DNA from: Euperipatoides rowelli
Taxonomy: Eukaryota > Onychophora > Udeonychophora > Euonychophora > Peripatopsidae
Length of the DNA: 11,751 bases
NCBI GenBank assembly: GCA_003024985.2
Contig: PXIH01S0022750.1
Strand: one strand, 5' to 3'
The notes under the pieces are model-generated. The model was not told the DNA's origin. It worked only from the letters and a program-made list of their open reading frames with translations, and made no database searches. Shown piece after piece: positions 1 through 6,810 of the stretch (position 1 is its first letter; each line of letters starts with the position of its first letter). Made by a program: the position numbers and the translations under genes.

Positions 1-69
1 ACAAAAGAAAAAAGAAAAAAGATAATAAGAAAAAAATAAAAGAAACAAAAATAAAAACAAAACAAAAAA
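1..69. repeat. A-rich low-complexity tract
   Basis: Almost entirely A with scattered G, T and C. It could be the degenerate A-tail of a retroelement lying left of the window, but no element end or TSD can be seen to prove that. Confidence 0.7.
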
Positions 70-99
70 AGCGTTTTCATAAGATACTTTTTATCAGCA

Positions 100-440
100 A
101 GCTCAATAATATTTAACATTAGCATACTCCTCAGAATCCATGGCATATGCAGAATCATCATCCTATGTCTATCATAGAGGGCTCATAATTCCTTTTGAAT
201 ATGATGAGATTTCTTAAGCTGCAAGTTAACTGCAGCAGAATAAATCCTATCCTCAATAATCTGCCACACAAATACATGACTCAAACCCTGTCATCAGGTG
301 GTAAATAATTTTTGACAATGTCAAGAACATCTTGCATAATTTTTTCATCAAAAAAATGGACGTCTTCTTCAAAAATATGAGATGTGATTGCTCGTTTTCA
401 AATAATGTATGATCTGTAAAAAGAAAGACTTCATAAATCA
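100..440 (-). pseudogene. Unidentified decayed minus-strand reading frame
   Basis: On the minus strand the frame is open from about 507 to 253. Within it, at the run of T near 370-380, the better coding signal moves to the next frame, where an acidic stretch including FEEDVHFF and IVKNYLPPDDRV ends at a TGA near 285. Further left (240-100) only broken frames remain, one of them containing DSAYAMDSEEYANVKYY. The composition looks like old coding sequence with a homopolymer frameshift. I do not recognise the product. One possibility is the linker-to-RT boundary of a minus-strand LINE, because KNYLPPDDRV loosely resembles the 'K..SPGPDR' block that opens LINE RTs. The right part overlaps the start of LINE-A ORF1 on the other strand, so the exact limits are unclear. 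Confidence 0.25.
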
Positions 441-652
441 TTTTTAAAATTCCAAGAGGTATTGTCCGATACCAAGAGCTTATCAAGTTTGAGAATTCAG
501 GTTGCACTTAGTCCCTATTCAAAAATTTTGAAGATTGAGAATGATGATTTTCAAGTAGCAGGAGATATTATTTTTAAGTCTAGTGTAATTACAGTTAAAG
601 TGTCACTGAATTCAGGTGTCTTGGCGCAAATGATACCTCATGTTATGACTGT

Positions 653-662
653 GGGGGGGGGG
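653..662. repeat. G10 mononucleotide run inside ORF1
   Basis: Ten consecutive G bases directly after the codons for the IPH....GG segment. The knuckle-encoding frame begins about 20 bases later in a different phase, so slippage in this run may account for the frame break. Confidence 0.9.
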
Positions 663-912
663 AGTCTCTTTTCTCCTCACCATTAAGGGTCAAGAGCCAA
701 TTTGTTTATCTTGTAGAAAAGTATGTCATAAGTGATGGAATGCAAGTATAGAAGGTGTAATCTTTGTTACGAATTGTATGTCGGAGAGCATATGGTATGT
801 GAAGTACGGAATAGAAAGAAATTATTATACTTGAGTGTAGTCAGGAAAGTAAATAGTGAGCAAGAAAATCCTGATAATTTTAATAATCAGAGTAAAGAGA
901 AAATGTTTGAAT

Positions 913-923
913 CCCCCCCCCCC
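913..923. repeat. C11 mononucleotide run inside ORF1
   Basis: Eleven consecutive C bases in the decayed ORF1, about 250 bp from the G10 run and of complementary base. Such long G/C runs stand out in this AT-rich window. Confidence 0.9.
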
Positions 924-1534
924 TTCCCAGAGATGCTAATACTGAGAATTACTTACCTAATCAGGAGATGGAAGTTCAGTAACAAAAACCTAGCCATAAT
1001 GGTGATTACCTAAATAATGACCCAAACTTTGTGAAGTGACAACTCATGGGTGTTCTCATCTCCATTGAGTTTGGATGGTGAAGAGGTGGTCGATGTTGAC
1101 CCTAGCATCGTTACTCCTGAAGAATATGCTAGAACCTCCGGTGGGTCTCTTCAAGTGCAGCGAAGGTCAAAAAGAAAAAAAGCCAAAAGATTTGAAGGTG
1201 GATTGTACTGACTCTAATACTGAAGGGTCAGATAAGTCAGCATTAAAGGTAAGAATTGTTGATACTTTAAGTTTGAACTTTAATCTGAGGAAGAAGGCCT
1301 CTGGGGGCAAAGTGGGTAGTGGTACTTACTCTCTTATTTTATGCCTGCCAGTCATAAAATTTGTATTTAATCAATTAATGTCAGGTATCTGAATTCTTTT
1401 AGCAGAGTTGGCATTGTGTTAAAACTTGTTTAAAACTCAAACCTGATTTCCTTTGTTTACAGGAGACTCGTAGAAGAATGCTGCTGCCGATAATATGGTT
1501 TGGAAATCAGTTCAGTCTGAATTTGTTGTCCACG

Positions 1535-1549
1535 AAAATTGTCTTAATG
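1535..1549. repeat. Target site duplication, left copy (131-bp insertion)
   Basis: A 15-bp sequence, aaaattgtcttaatg, repeated exactly at 1681-1695 on the other side of the A-tailed insertion. It begins with AAAA, as expected for an L1-like endonuclease nick. Confidence 0.85.
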
Positions 1550-1680
1550 TGGTTTTTTAAGGTATTTTTTAGTTTTTGCAAGGCATGAATGATGTCTTTA
1601 GTTGCTATCCAGGTNAGATAGTGTCCAAATTTTTATTGTATATATTTTTTGTTCTTATCAAATAAAAATAAATAAAAAAT
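1550..1680 (+). mobile_element. Short A-tailed retroinsertion (5'-truncated LINE end or processed RNA)
   Basis: 131 bp flanked by a perfect 15-bp TSD. The right end is A-rich and carries AATAAA at 1661-1666, then more A-rich sequence, so it reads as the 3' end of a polyadenylated transcript inserted in the plus direction. It interrupts the LINE-A endonuclease between the QET block and DDKGL. It contains no recognisable coding sequence and one undetermined base (n at 1615). It does not clearly match the 3' ends of LINE-A, LINE-B or the SINEs, so the parent is unknown. Confidence 0.75.
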
Positions 1681-1695
1681 AAAATTGTCTTAATG
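1681..1695. repeat. Target site duplication, right copy (131-bp insertion)
   Basis: Exact 15-bp copy of 1535-1549, directly after the A-rich tail. Confidence 0.85.
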
Positions 1696-2643
1696 CTTGA
1701 CGACAAGGGCTTGCTGTTTTAATAAATAAAAATCTGTTTTGTTTTGTAAATTCAATAAAAAAATTGCTCAAGAAATGTGATGCATATTGATTTATCTTAT
1801 CGTTTGCAGAAAATTGTAATATTTATAACGTTCATGCTCTAATTTTTTCTTCGTTAAGGATTAAGTTTTATAGTTTGTTGGCTAGTTTTCTGAAGAATGA
1901 TGTTGGTCAAATATTTGTTTGTGGGAATTTCAATATCAATTCTCAGTTTAAGAAAAAAAATGTATAACAATTTATTAACAACGTTTAATATGGTAGACAT
2001 AGCTGTGTTAAAGGGTGTGTGTCAAATTAAAACCAGGAGAGATAAAAACTCTAGCAATAGACTTGATTGTATATTTTTATCAGACAGTGGGCAGTATGTT
2101 TATGAATTTAAATATCGATTCATTCTGTACACTGACCATATAATGATGGTTTTGAACTGTGATAGTTTTGTGATTAATGAAAGTTTTTCAAAGTTAGTCT
2201 ATGCCCTGATTGGAGATCTCAAGATATGGATTCATTGATGTCTCTTGAAGTTCTTAAAGAATTAAAATGGTCTGAATCGTTTCATCCTTTTCTGAAGTGG
2301 TCTTTATATAAAAACCTTGTGCTCAGTCATGGAACTACTCAAGTTTTGGAGAATAACAAGTGTATCAATTTGGAGATGGAAAGAAACTCATTGCAGCTAA
2401 ATTTGTTATTGAATAGTCCTGATGTTGCTAATTTTGCAGTGTTGGAATTAAAATATAAGAAAGAATATTTGTTGTCAGTTGAAAGAAAACATTTATTGTA
2501 TAAAATGAAAAAGGAGGCTTTTGTCTACAAGTTTACCCCAAGGTGGAAGGTATTGGGATTGTTAAAAAAAGAGAAGAAAAGATGTGTGTTGAAGATTAAT
2601 GATCAATTATTTGATATTGCCCTAACTATAGTCAGAGATGCAC

Positions 2644-2658
2644 AAGATTTGTGATGTG
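2644..2658. repeat. Target site duplication, left copy (SINE copy 1)
   Basis: aagatttgtgatgtg, matching 3048-3062 at 14 of 15 positions. It lies immediately before the tRNA-like head of SINE copy 1. Confidence 0.8.
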
Positions 2659-2672
2659 TAGCCAATGGGTAG

Positions 2673-2737
2673 TGGCGCAGTGGGTTGAGCTGTGCTGCTT
2701 TGTGTTCTTGGTGTCGGCACAAGTCAGGTTCGAGGCT
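2673..2737 (+). promoter_or_regulatory. Internal pol III promoter of SINE copy 1 (A and B boxes)
   Basis: TGGCGCAGTGGG (2673-2684) fits the A-box consensus TRGCNNAGYNGG, and GGTTCGAGGCT (2727-2737) fits the B-box consensus GGTTCGANNCY. Their spacing is that of a tRNA gene. A clean cloverleaf is not evident, so this is a SINE head and not a tRNA gene. Confidence 0.8.
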
Positions 2738-2748
2738 CATGCTGTCCG

Positions 2749-2804
2749 ACCCTATCAAGTATCTCCCAATTCTCTTTCTTTCGGAAAGATTGGGAGGATA
2801 GGGT
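2749..2804 (+). other. Body hairpin of SINE copy 1
   Basis: Two perfect 8-bp stems are stacked: ACCCTATC (2749-2756) with GATAGGGT (2797-2804), and CTCCCAAT (2763-2770) with ATTGGGAG (2789-2796). A 6-base bulge separates the left arms. A further CTTTC/GAAAG pairing (2774-2778 with 2784-2788) closes the apical loop. The other SINE copy has a matching stem with different bases. Confidence 0.75.
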
Positions 2805-3047
2805 TCTTTCAACCAGTCAGTTTAGTTCTCTGACTTTGCGTTATTGAGATATGAATTTTCTAATAATGTGAAAACAAGAACAGTATTGCGGCTGAACCTT
2901 CGGGAGAATTTCTGATCGTCAACATGCAATACACAAATTGTAAATATTGTAAATAGTGTATGAATGAGTGTAAATGGTGAATAAAAGAGAATGAAACAAT
3001 TTGTCTCAGCCGTCAGGCAGGCTAGACACACTGGGGTCATAAAAAAA

Positions 3048-3062
3048 AAGATTTGTGAAGTG
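3048..3062. repeat. Target site duplication, right copy (SINE copy 1)
   Basis: aagatttgtgaagtg, following the A-run of SINE copy 1. One mismatch to 2644-2658. Confidence 0.8.
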
Positions 3063-3157
3063 AAAGACAATTTTAAAAATATGAAATCAGTTTCATCATT
3101 TGATATATCGCTTGATATTAAATATTACAAATTCTTCAAGTCAAAAAGTTTTTAAAT

Positions 3158-3173
3158 AATAGTGTTGATAGTT
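3158..3173. repeat. Target site duplication, left copy (SINE copy 2)
   Basis: aatagtgttgatagtt, a perfect 16-bp match to 3580-3595. It borders the tail end of the minus-strand SINE. Confidence 0.9.
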
Positions 3174-3429
3174 GGTTTTTTTTTTGGCTTGGTTTTCGCC
3201 AACACTCGCCTAACGTCTGAGGCAAATCATCTCGATGAGAAACTATTTACACTATTTACACGCAGACAATACACACACATATATATTTACAATATTTACA
3301 TGTTATTACTTATCTGATGTTTGGATGTACCATCTAAAGGTTCAAATGTAATTAGCTTGTGTTGCTTATCTTTAGAAATTTATATCTTCAGATAGCAAAG
3401 TCCGAGAGTCGTGCCAACTGGTTGAATAG

Positions 3430-3485
3430 AACCCCCTACTCCCTGCTATTCACAAAGGAAGACAAATGGTAGTATGGAGGGGGTT
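3430..3485 (-). other. Body hairpin of SINE copy 2
   Basis: AACCCCCT (3430-3437) pairs perfectly with AGGGGGTT (3478-3485), at the same place in the element as the hairpin of copy 1 and spanning the same 56 bases. TACT (3437-3440) and AGTA (3471-3474) can extend pairing further in, with some irregularity. Confidence 0.65.
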
Positions 3486-3495
3486 AGATAGCACA

Positions 3496-3567
3496 AGCCA
3501 TGAACCCTGGTCGCTAGCTTGGCTCTCACCAAGAATACAAAGCAGTGCTGCTCAACCCTTTGTGCCA
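3496..3567 (-). promoter_or_regulatory. Internal pol III promoter of SINE copy 2 (A and B boxes)
   Basis: On the minus strand TGGCACAAAGGG (3567-3556) is an A box with two changes from copy 1, and GGTTCATGGCT (3506-3496) is a weakened B box in which the usual GA after GGTTC is AT. Spacing is about 61 bp. The B-box damage suggests this copy is poorly transcribed today. Confidence 0.7.
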
Positions 3568-3579
3568 TTGCCCCTTGGC

Positions 3580-3595
3580 AATAGTGTTGATAGTT
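3580..3595. repeat. Target site duplication, right copy (SINE copy 2)
   Basis: Perfect 16-bp copy of 3158-3173, next to the 5' head of the minus-strand SINE. LINE-A coding sequence resumes directly after it. Confidence 0.9.
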
Positions 3596-4745
3596 TATTG
3601 CTTTATCAAGAGATTTCATGTAATGAGCTATTGATGGCAATTAAGTCTGTTAAGAATAATGTTGCTTCTGGACCAGATCGGATAGCCTACAATTTTTATA
3701 GACTAATGAAGCCGGATGCTTTGCGAATACTCGTGGATGCCATGAACTATATATTTTGGGGCTCAATTTTGGATCTTGTGATGGCTGAGTACAATCAATC
3801 ATTTATTAAAATGATTCTCAAGAGATTGGTAACTGATTCTTGTGTAACCAAGATGTCCTGATATTGTCCAATAGCTTTGATAAATTTGGATGTCAAATTA
3901 TTACAAAAAAATTTGTTAAAGAGGATTTCTCCAATAATTGAAAGTGTTCTTCTGGAAGATGTGTTTGGAGTTTGGGGTAGACCTATTTCGAAGGCCTTGT
4001 TGGTTTTACATTCTGTATTCAGCTATGGAACAAGAAAAGTCGATCTGAAGTTTATGTTGTGAAAATTAATATGTCGAACGCTTTCTATGAATATTTGAAA
4101 GTGATATTATTTAAAGTTCTTGGAAACAACAGGTCTACTAATTTGATTCTTTCTCTGTTGAAGAATAAATCCATAGCATTCATGAATCATAATAAATTTT
4201 CACATTTTGATGTACTTGTTGACTGTATTTTACAGGGATCCCTTTATCTTCGATAATATACACAGTGTACTTATTGGATTTACGTTGAAGCTGAAGAAGT
4301 GTTCTACAGGAATTTGAATTATGGATAAGGTACTTAAAGAGAATGTGATATCTTATATTGTTGATATTAATATTGTGGTCTTATCGAGGACCCAGGTTTC
4401 TGCTGTCTACAGTGTGTTGAATTCCTTTGTGGAGAATTCAGGATCCAAAATTAATTTTAACAAATCCAATGTTTGGGACATGAACAGAAGTAAACTTGTT
4501 CCTTTTTGTCATATGAGTGGATTGCATTCTATGATACTGGGGATGTTGTTCCACATTGAGAGTGCTACATCGCTGCTACATTCTTTTCTTGAGCATAACT
4601 TAACTGAGATCACAGGTGTGGCGAAGAGTATTACTTTCTATGTCAAAGGTTGTTTGGACAGGATAACGTTAATTAACATGTTAACAGTTCCTAAGTTTGT
4701 TTATTATATGCCGTTTGTTATTTTTACAAAAAAATTATTGTAAAG
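3596..4745 (+). pseudogene. LINE-A reverse transcriptase, catalytically dead
   Basis: This would copy element RNA into DNA at the nicked target. The opening block has NELLMAIKSVKNN and ASGPDRIAYNFYRLM (from about 3666), the family's 'SPGPDG....fYk' motif. YCPIALINLDVKLLQK (about 3862-3909) matches RPISLLN.D.K, and EDVFGVWGRPISKALL follows. Motif A reads KINMSNAFYE (from 4062), with Asn at 4068-4070 where Asp is required. Motif B survives as LQGSPLSS split by a frame change near 4235-4255. Motif C reads YIVD (4354-4365) where YADD is expected, so one aspartate has become Val. NSGSKINFNKSNV (4438-4476) matches the segment after motif C. Downstream, VKGCLDRITLINMLTVPKFVYYMPF matches the thumb-region block common to L1/Tx1-like proteins. 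At least five stops or frame changes break the frame. Confidence 0.85.
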
Positions 4746-5480
4746 TCAATAGAATAATTCAAAATTGTATATTTGATGGATACAAGTTTCTAGCCAATTC
4801 CAAAGTTGTGCTATTTTTAAGGAATGGTGGCCTTGGGTTAATTCATGTGTTTACCCTAAACAAATCTGTTATGTTTAATTTTGTGTCTAGTAATATTTTT
4901 AATAATAATGCTTTTTAAAAAAATTGTTTTAATTACTCCCTCTAGGGATAATTATCTTTTTGCAGTTTGGGTAAAGTTTTTTATGGAGGTTAGAGCTATT
5001 AAGGGAGACGAGTCCAAAATTTCTTATAAATCATTGGCAAAAGTTACTATATGGGATCCAGGTAGAATTGCTGTGTATAGAAATGTAGGTATAAATCTAA
5101 AAAAGATTTTAAAAAGGTACTTTGCAAAATTTCATTGTTAAAGGTTCTCCCTGTGAAAGAGAGGCTCTATAGGATAGCATTATCAAACTTACAATGTCAA
5201 TTGCCCTTTCGGTTGTGAGCAGGTAGGGAGGTTTTCTAACCTGTTCTGGGATTGTCCAATATCATGGCAATCTATTTCAGTTATTATACAAAAAGCTTGG
5301 GTCAAATATGACTTTTTCAGGGTTTGGGAAGCTAGACTTATAGCGGGATTGAATAGCAGGGTGAAGAAATTTATTATTATTGTGGGGTTATTTTTCCATC
5401 TGGAAGTTAAGATGTAAAGTGGTGGTCCAGAATTTTTCTCCTAATAATTACTTGTCAGACGTTTGAGCTCAGTTCATGAA
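4746..5480 (+). pseudogene. LINE-A ORF2 C-terminal region with zinc-knuckle remnant
   Basis: Continues the ORF2 C-terminus. KVVLFLRNGGLGLIHV (4801-4848) matches the '...GGLGL' block downstream of the RT thumb. CPFGCEQVGRFSNLFWDCP (Cys codons at 5202, 5214 and 5253) matches the family's terminal C..C....H....C motif, but the His is replaced by Asn (5238-5240). Near 5390-5415 a frame gives FIWKLRCK, similar to the IWK.RC motif close to the end of many LINE ORF2 proteins. Several stops intervene. The motif is thought to bind nucleic acid in related elements. Confidence 0.7.
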
Positions 5481-5889
5481 GAGTTTAAAAAGGATATTTT
5501 TTCATTAACAGATGTCTGCTTTGCCTCTTTGTGGGACATAGACGTCGTTAAATAGCAGTTTTGTTCTCTTAATGAGATTCTTTATCATGTTTGGGATAAG
5601 GTCGCTGAATTAGCTTTTAATAGAATGATTACTTTGAAGTTTTAATTTTGTAGTAGTATATATCTTGTTATTTTTTGCTAGTGGAGAAGTGGCTCTGTTG
5701 TTGCCAATTAAACATGTGTTTTTTTCTCTTTAATTCCTTTTGTTATTGCGCAAGAAATCATCTTTAATCTGTGAAAATTGTTTGAATTTGCGGCTATAAT
5801 GCTAGTCCTGTTTTATTTTGATTCATATTTTATTTTTAATTTACAAAATTAAATACAGACATTATATTTGAAAATTCAACAAAAAAAAA
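5481..5889 (+). other. LINE-A 3' UTR and A-tail
   Basis: No coding signal. The block ggctataatgctagtcctgtttta (5792-5815) recurs at 7414-7437 with one mismatch, marking it as the family's 3' end. A variant polyadenylation hexamer ATTAAA lies at 5848-5853, and the element ends in an A9 run at about 5881-5889. Confidence 0.65.
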
Positions 5890-5939
5890 CTGAATTCGGT
5901 CTATGAAAGATGAAGTCTCATAGCGAAGAAGTGCAAGAA

Positions 5940-6640
5940 AGAAGATAGAGGAACTTTATTTGGCTACGATTTCCAAATATTCAAGTTATTTCCTTAGCTG
6001 GGCCAGCTCTTCAGAAGAATCACCCATATTCAATTTAATGGTAATCTCTACATCCACTGTATATATTTGAGATTTTAACTGTCTTTGTCTATGCAACTGT
6101 CCAGCAATAGTGTCACCACTTACCATTGATTTAATCATTGCTAATACATTATATTTCATGGTCAAATCATTTATCCAACCATTCAACAACTTAGAAATTC
6201 GATCATTAGGTAACATATCCCAAGTAGGAATACATCCTCTTCTCATGTAGACTACCCTTTGAATAATCATGTACACTTTACAGTACAACATGACATAATC
6301 AGTATTAGCATAGACTTCAAGATTAAGGATCATTCTATCATGCACCAAGGCAGATAACACTGTATGATCTAAATGATTGGCCACCCCTTTAGAATCAAAT
6401 CTTTATTAAGATGTGAGAGACCCAAATGAAATGCCACATCAATCAACTCATATTTGGCAAGAAACCATTCAAATTTTGCTTGTTTATAAACCTTATTAAT
6501 ATTAAAGTCTCCAGCCAAGAGAAAATAGTCCCTGACATTCATGTCCATTAGTTTGCATTCCAACATCCTATACTACTGGACCACCACTTGAGCTGTACTA
6601 GAGATGAAACCTTGTTCTGCTAAAATACATTTTTTCTAGT
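5940..6640 (-). pseudogene. LINE-C fragment: endonuclease C-terminal half plus linker
   Basis: Reading leftwards on the minus strand, MLECKLMDMNVRDYFLLAGDFNINK (6566-6492) contains an intact GDFN endonuclease motif followed by NIN, as in the other two LINEs of this window. After a frame change near 6385, HLDHTVLSALV (about 6375-6343) gives an intact DH motif. About 115 codons without a stop follow to the TAA at 5986, ending in a Lys/Arg/Glu-rich, probably coiled-coil linker (AGQLHRQRQLKSQIYTVDVE, SSEELAQLRK). Beyond that stop, coding similarity continues as LEYLEIVAK to about 5955 and then ends. No RT follows, so the element is truncated or interrupted at its left side. AATAAA lies on the minus strand at about 5957-5952, which may be chance. 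Confidence 0.6.
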
Positions 6641-6810
6641 TGTCAGCCTGCATAATCATTTTAAAATTTGCATGTGTTACCACTATTTAGTTTCTAACAA
6701 ATGTTGATTTATGTGAGATTTGTGATCTTGCAGGATAGTGTTATATCACATGAACATATGATGTATAATCACCAATCACACTTAAATCAACATATGGAAA
6801 AACTAAACAC
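6600..6810. other. No gene recognised
   Basis: AT-rich sequence. On the minus strand the first 50 bases may continue the LINE-C endonuclease, but the similarity is too weak to claim. An imperfect palindrome lies around 6741-6769 (ttatatcacatg against catatgatgtataa). No RNA gene or promoter is evident. Confidence 0.5.

Larger units (their letters stand above)
450..1345 (+). pseudogene. LINE-A ORF1: gag-like nucleic-acid-binding protein remnant
   Basis: In non-LTR elements ORF1 binds the element RNA and packages it with ORF2. The first block (462-660) ends with MIPHVMTVGG, which resembles the 'iPH....GG' segment that precedes the knuckles in Tx1-like ORF1 proteins. After a frame change come GQEPICLSC (codons around 691-714) and then a C and H at 724-729, a first knuckle cut by TGA at 733. 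A second knuckle-like motif has Cys at 756 and 765, His at 789 and Cys at 798. Near the C-terminus (1060-1195) a frame carries VDPSIVTPEEYARTSGG followed by a Lys/Arg-rich run, a basic tail. A 10-G run at 653-662 and an 11-C run at 913-923 lie at or near frame breaks. The protein cannot be made intact. The N-terminus is unresolved. Confidence 0.65.
1370..2215 (+). pseudogene. LINE-A endonuclease domain (APE/exonuclease III type), inactivated
   Basis: This domain nicks target DNA to prime reverse transcription. Order of motifs: INVRYLNSFS (from 1374), matching the usual N.RGL start; KPDFLCLQETR (about 1442-1471; Glu codon at 1463) carrying the catalytic QET; DDKGLAVLI after the 131-bp insertion; a block around 1815-1840 containing IYNVHA; CGNFNINS (1920-1943), where the family has GDFN; NRLDCIFLSD near 2055-2085, matching the SRID.. 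motif; and YTDHIMMVL (DH codons 2134-2139), matching SDH. The GDFN aspartate is replaced by Asn (AAT at 1926-1928), which should abolish or cripple activity. The frame changes before the QET block and again at an 8-A run (1953-1960), and the 131-bp insertion splits the domain. Confidence 0.75.
2659..3047 (+). mobile_element. SINE copy 1 (tRNA-derived, about 389 bp)
   Basis: A non-autonomous element transcribed by RNA polymerase III and moved by LINE machinery. The head carries A-box (2673-2684) and B-box (2727-2737) sequences about 54 bp apart. A body hairpin follows (2749-2804), then an anonymous body, a short tandem stretch of TGTAAATA-type units (2939-2980), a tail block GTCTCAGCCGTCAGGC (3003-3018) and a terminal A-run. 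A near-perfect 15-bp TSD brackets it. The element at 3174-3579 is a second, inverted member of the same family: head, hairpin, AACCAGT..GACTTTGC block, TGTAAATA units and tail block recur in the same order. The small ORFs on both strands here are chance products of the SINE. I do not recognise a named family. Confidence 0.85.
2226..3173 (+). pseudogene. LINE-A ORF2 linker between EN and RT, interrupted by SINE copy 1
   Basis: An open stretch of 142 codons (2226-2654) rich in Lys, Glu and Leu follows the endonuclease and fits the charged, partly helical linker of LINE ORF2 proteins (FTPRWKVLGLLKKEKKR, for example). It ends inside the TSD of SINE copy 1. The coding sequence resumes at about 3059 with EVKDNFKNMKSV and, after one frame change near 3150, runs to NNSVDS, where SINE copy 2 begins. 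The next LINE codons are at 3596. No catalytic motif is expected in this part, so the call rests on position and composition. Confidence 0.55.
3174..3579 (-). mobile_element. SINE copy 2 (tRNA-derived, about 406 bp, inverted relative to copy 1)
   Basis: Read on the minus strand this has the same architecture as SINE copy 1. It starts GCCAAGGGGCAATGGCAC at 3579 (copy 1 starts GCCAATGGGTAGTGGCGC), then A box, B box, body hairpin (3430-3485), AACCAGTTGGC and GGACTTTGC blocks, TGTAAATA-type tandem units (3242-3304 on the plus strand), the tail block GCCTCAGACGTTAGGC (3223-3208; 13 of 16 identical to copy 1) and an A-run (3184-3176). A perfect 16-bp TSD brackets it. The two copies share order and many short blocks but differ throughout, so they are old or come from different subfamilies. 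It sits exactly between the linker and RT parts of LINE-A. Confidence 0.87.
440..5889 (+). mobile_element. LINE-A: decayed APE-type non-LTR retrotransposon carrying nested insertions
   Basis: The element can be followed in the normal LINE order: ORF1 gag-like zinc knuckles, apurinic-type endonuclease, linker, reverse transcriptase, C-terminal knuckle region, 3' UTR and a terminal A9 run near 5881-5889. Three insertions (1550-1680, 2659-3047 and 3174-3579) interrupt it. Removing them with one TSD copy each brings the flanking coding blocks back together, so the LINE was there first. Stops and frameshifts occur in every domain, and catalytic residues are lost in EN and RT. The 5' boundary is uncertain: ORF1 similarity fades to the left of about 440, and no TSD partner for the sequence after the A-run is visible there. 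Clade is probably L1/Tx1-like. The 3' UTR shares a 24-bp block with the mini-LINE at 7208-7475. Confidence 0.85.

Noticed and set aside
2659-2745. A genuine tRNA gene
   Set aside because: A and B boxes are present, but I could not form an acceptor stem and anticodon arm of normal length, and the element continues for 300 bp to an A-tail with a TSD. It is a SINE head.
2651-2833. Small plus-strand ORF and the overlapping minus-strand ORF (2603-2812)
   Set aside because: Both lie mostly over the SINE copy 1 head and hairpin. The related minus-strand ORF at 3446-3640 arises the same way from SINE copy 2, so the protein similarity between them reflects the repeat and not a gene.
2822-3070. 82-codon minus-strand ORF
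   Set aside because: Lies across the tail half of SINE copy 1 and its TSD. No motif, and it runs opposite to the SINE.
440-5889. TSD for the whole of LINE-A
   Set aside because: The sequence after the terminal A-run (ctgaattcgg) has only a six-base GAATTC match near 494-500, which is not enough.
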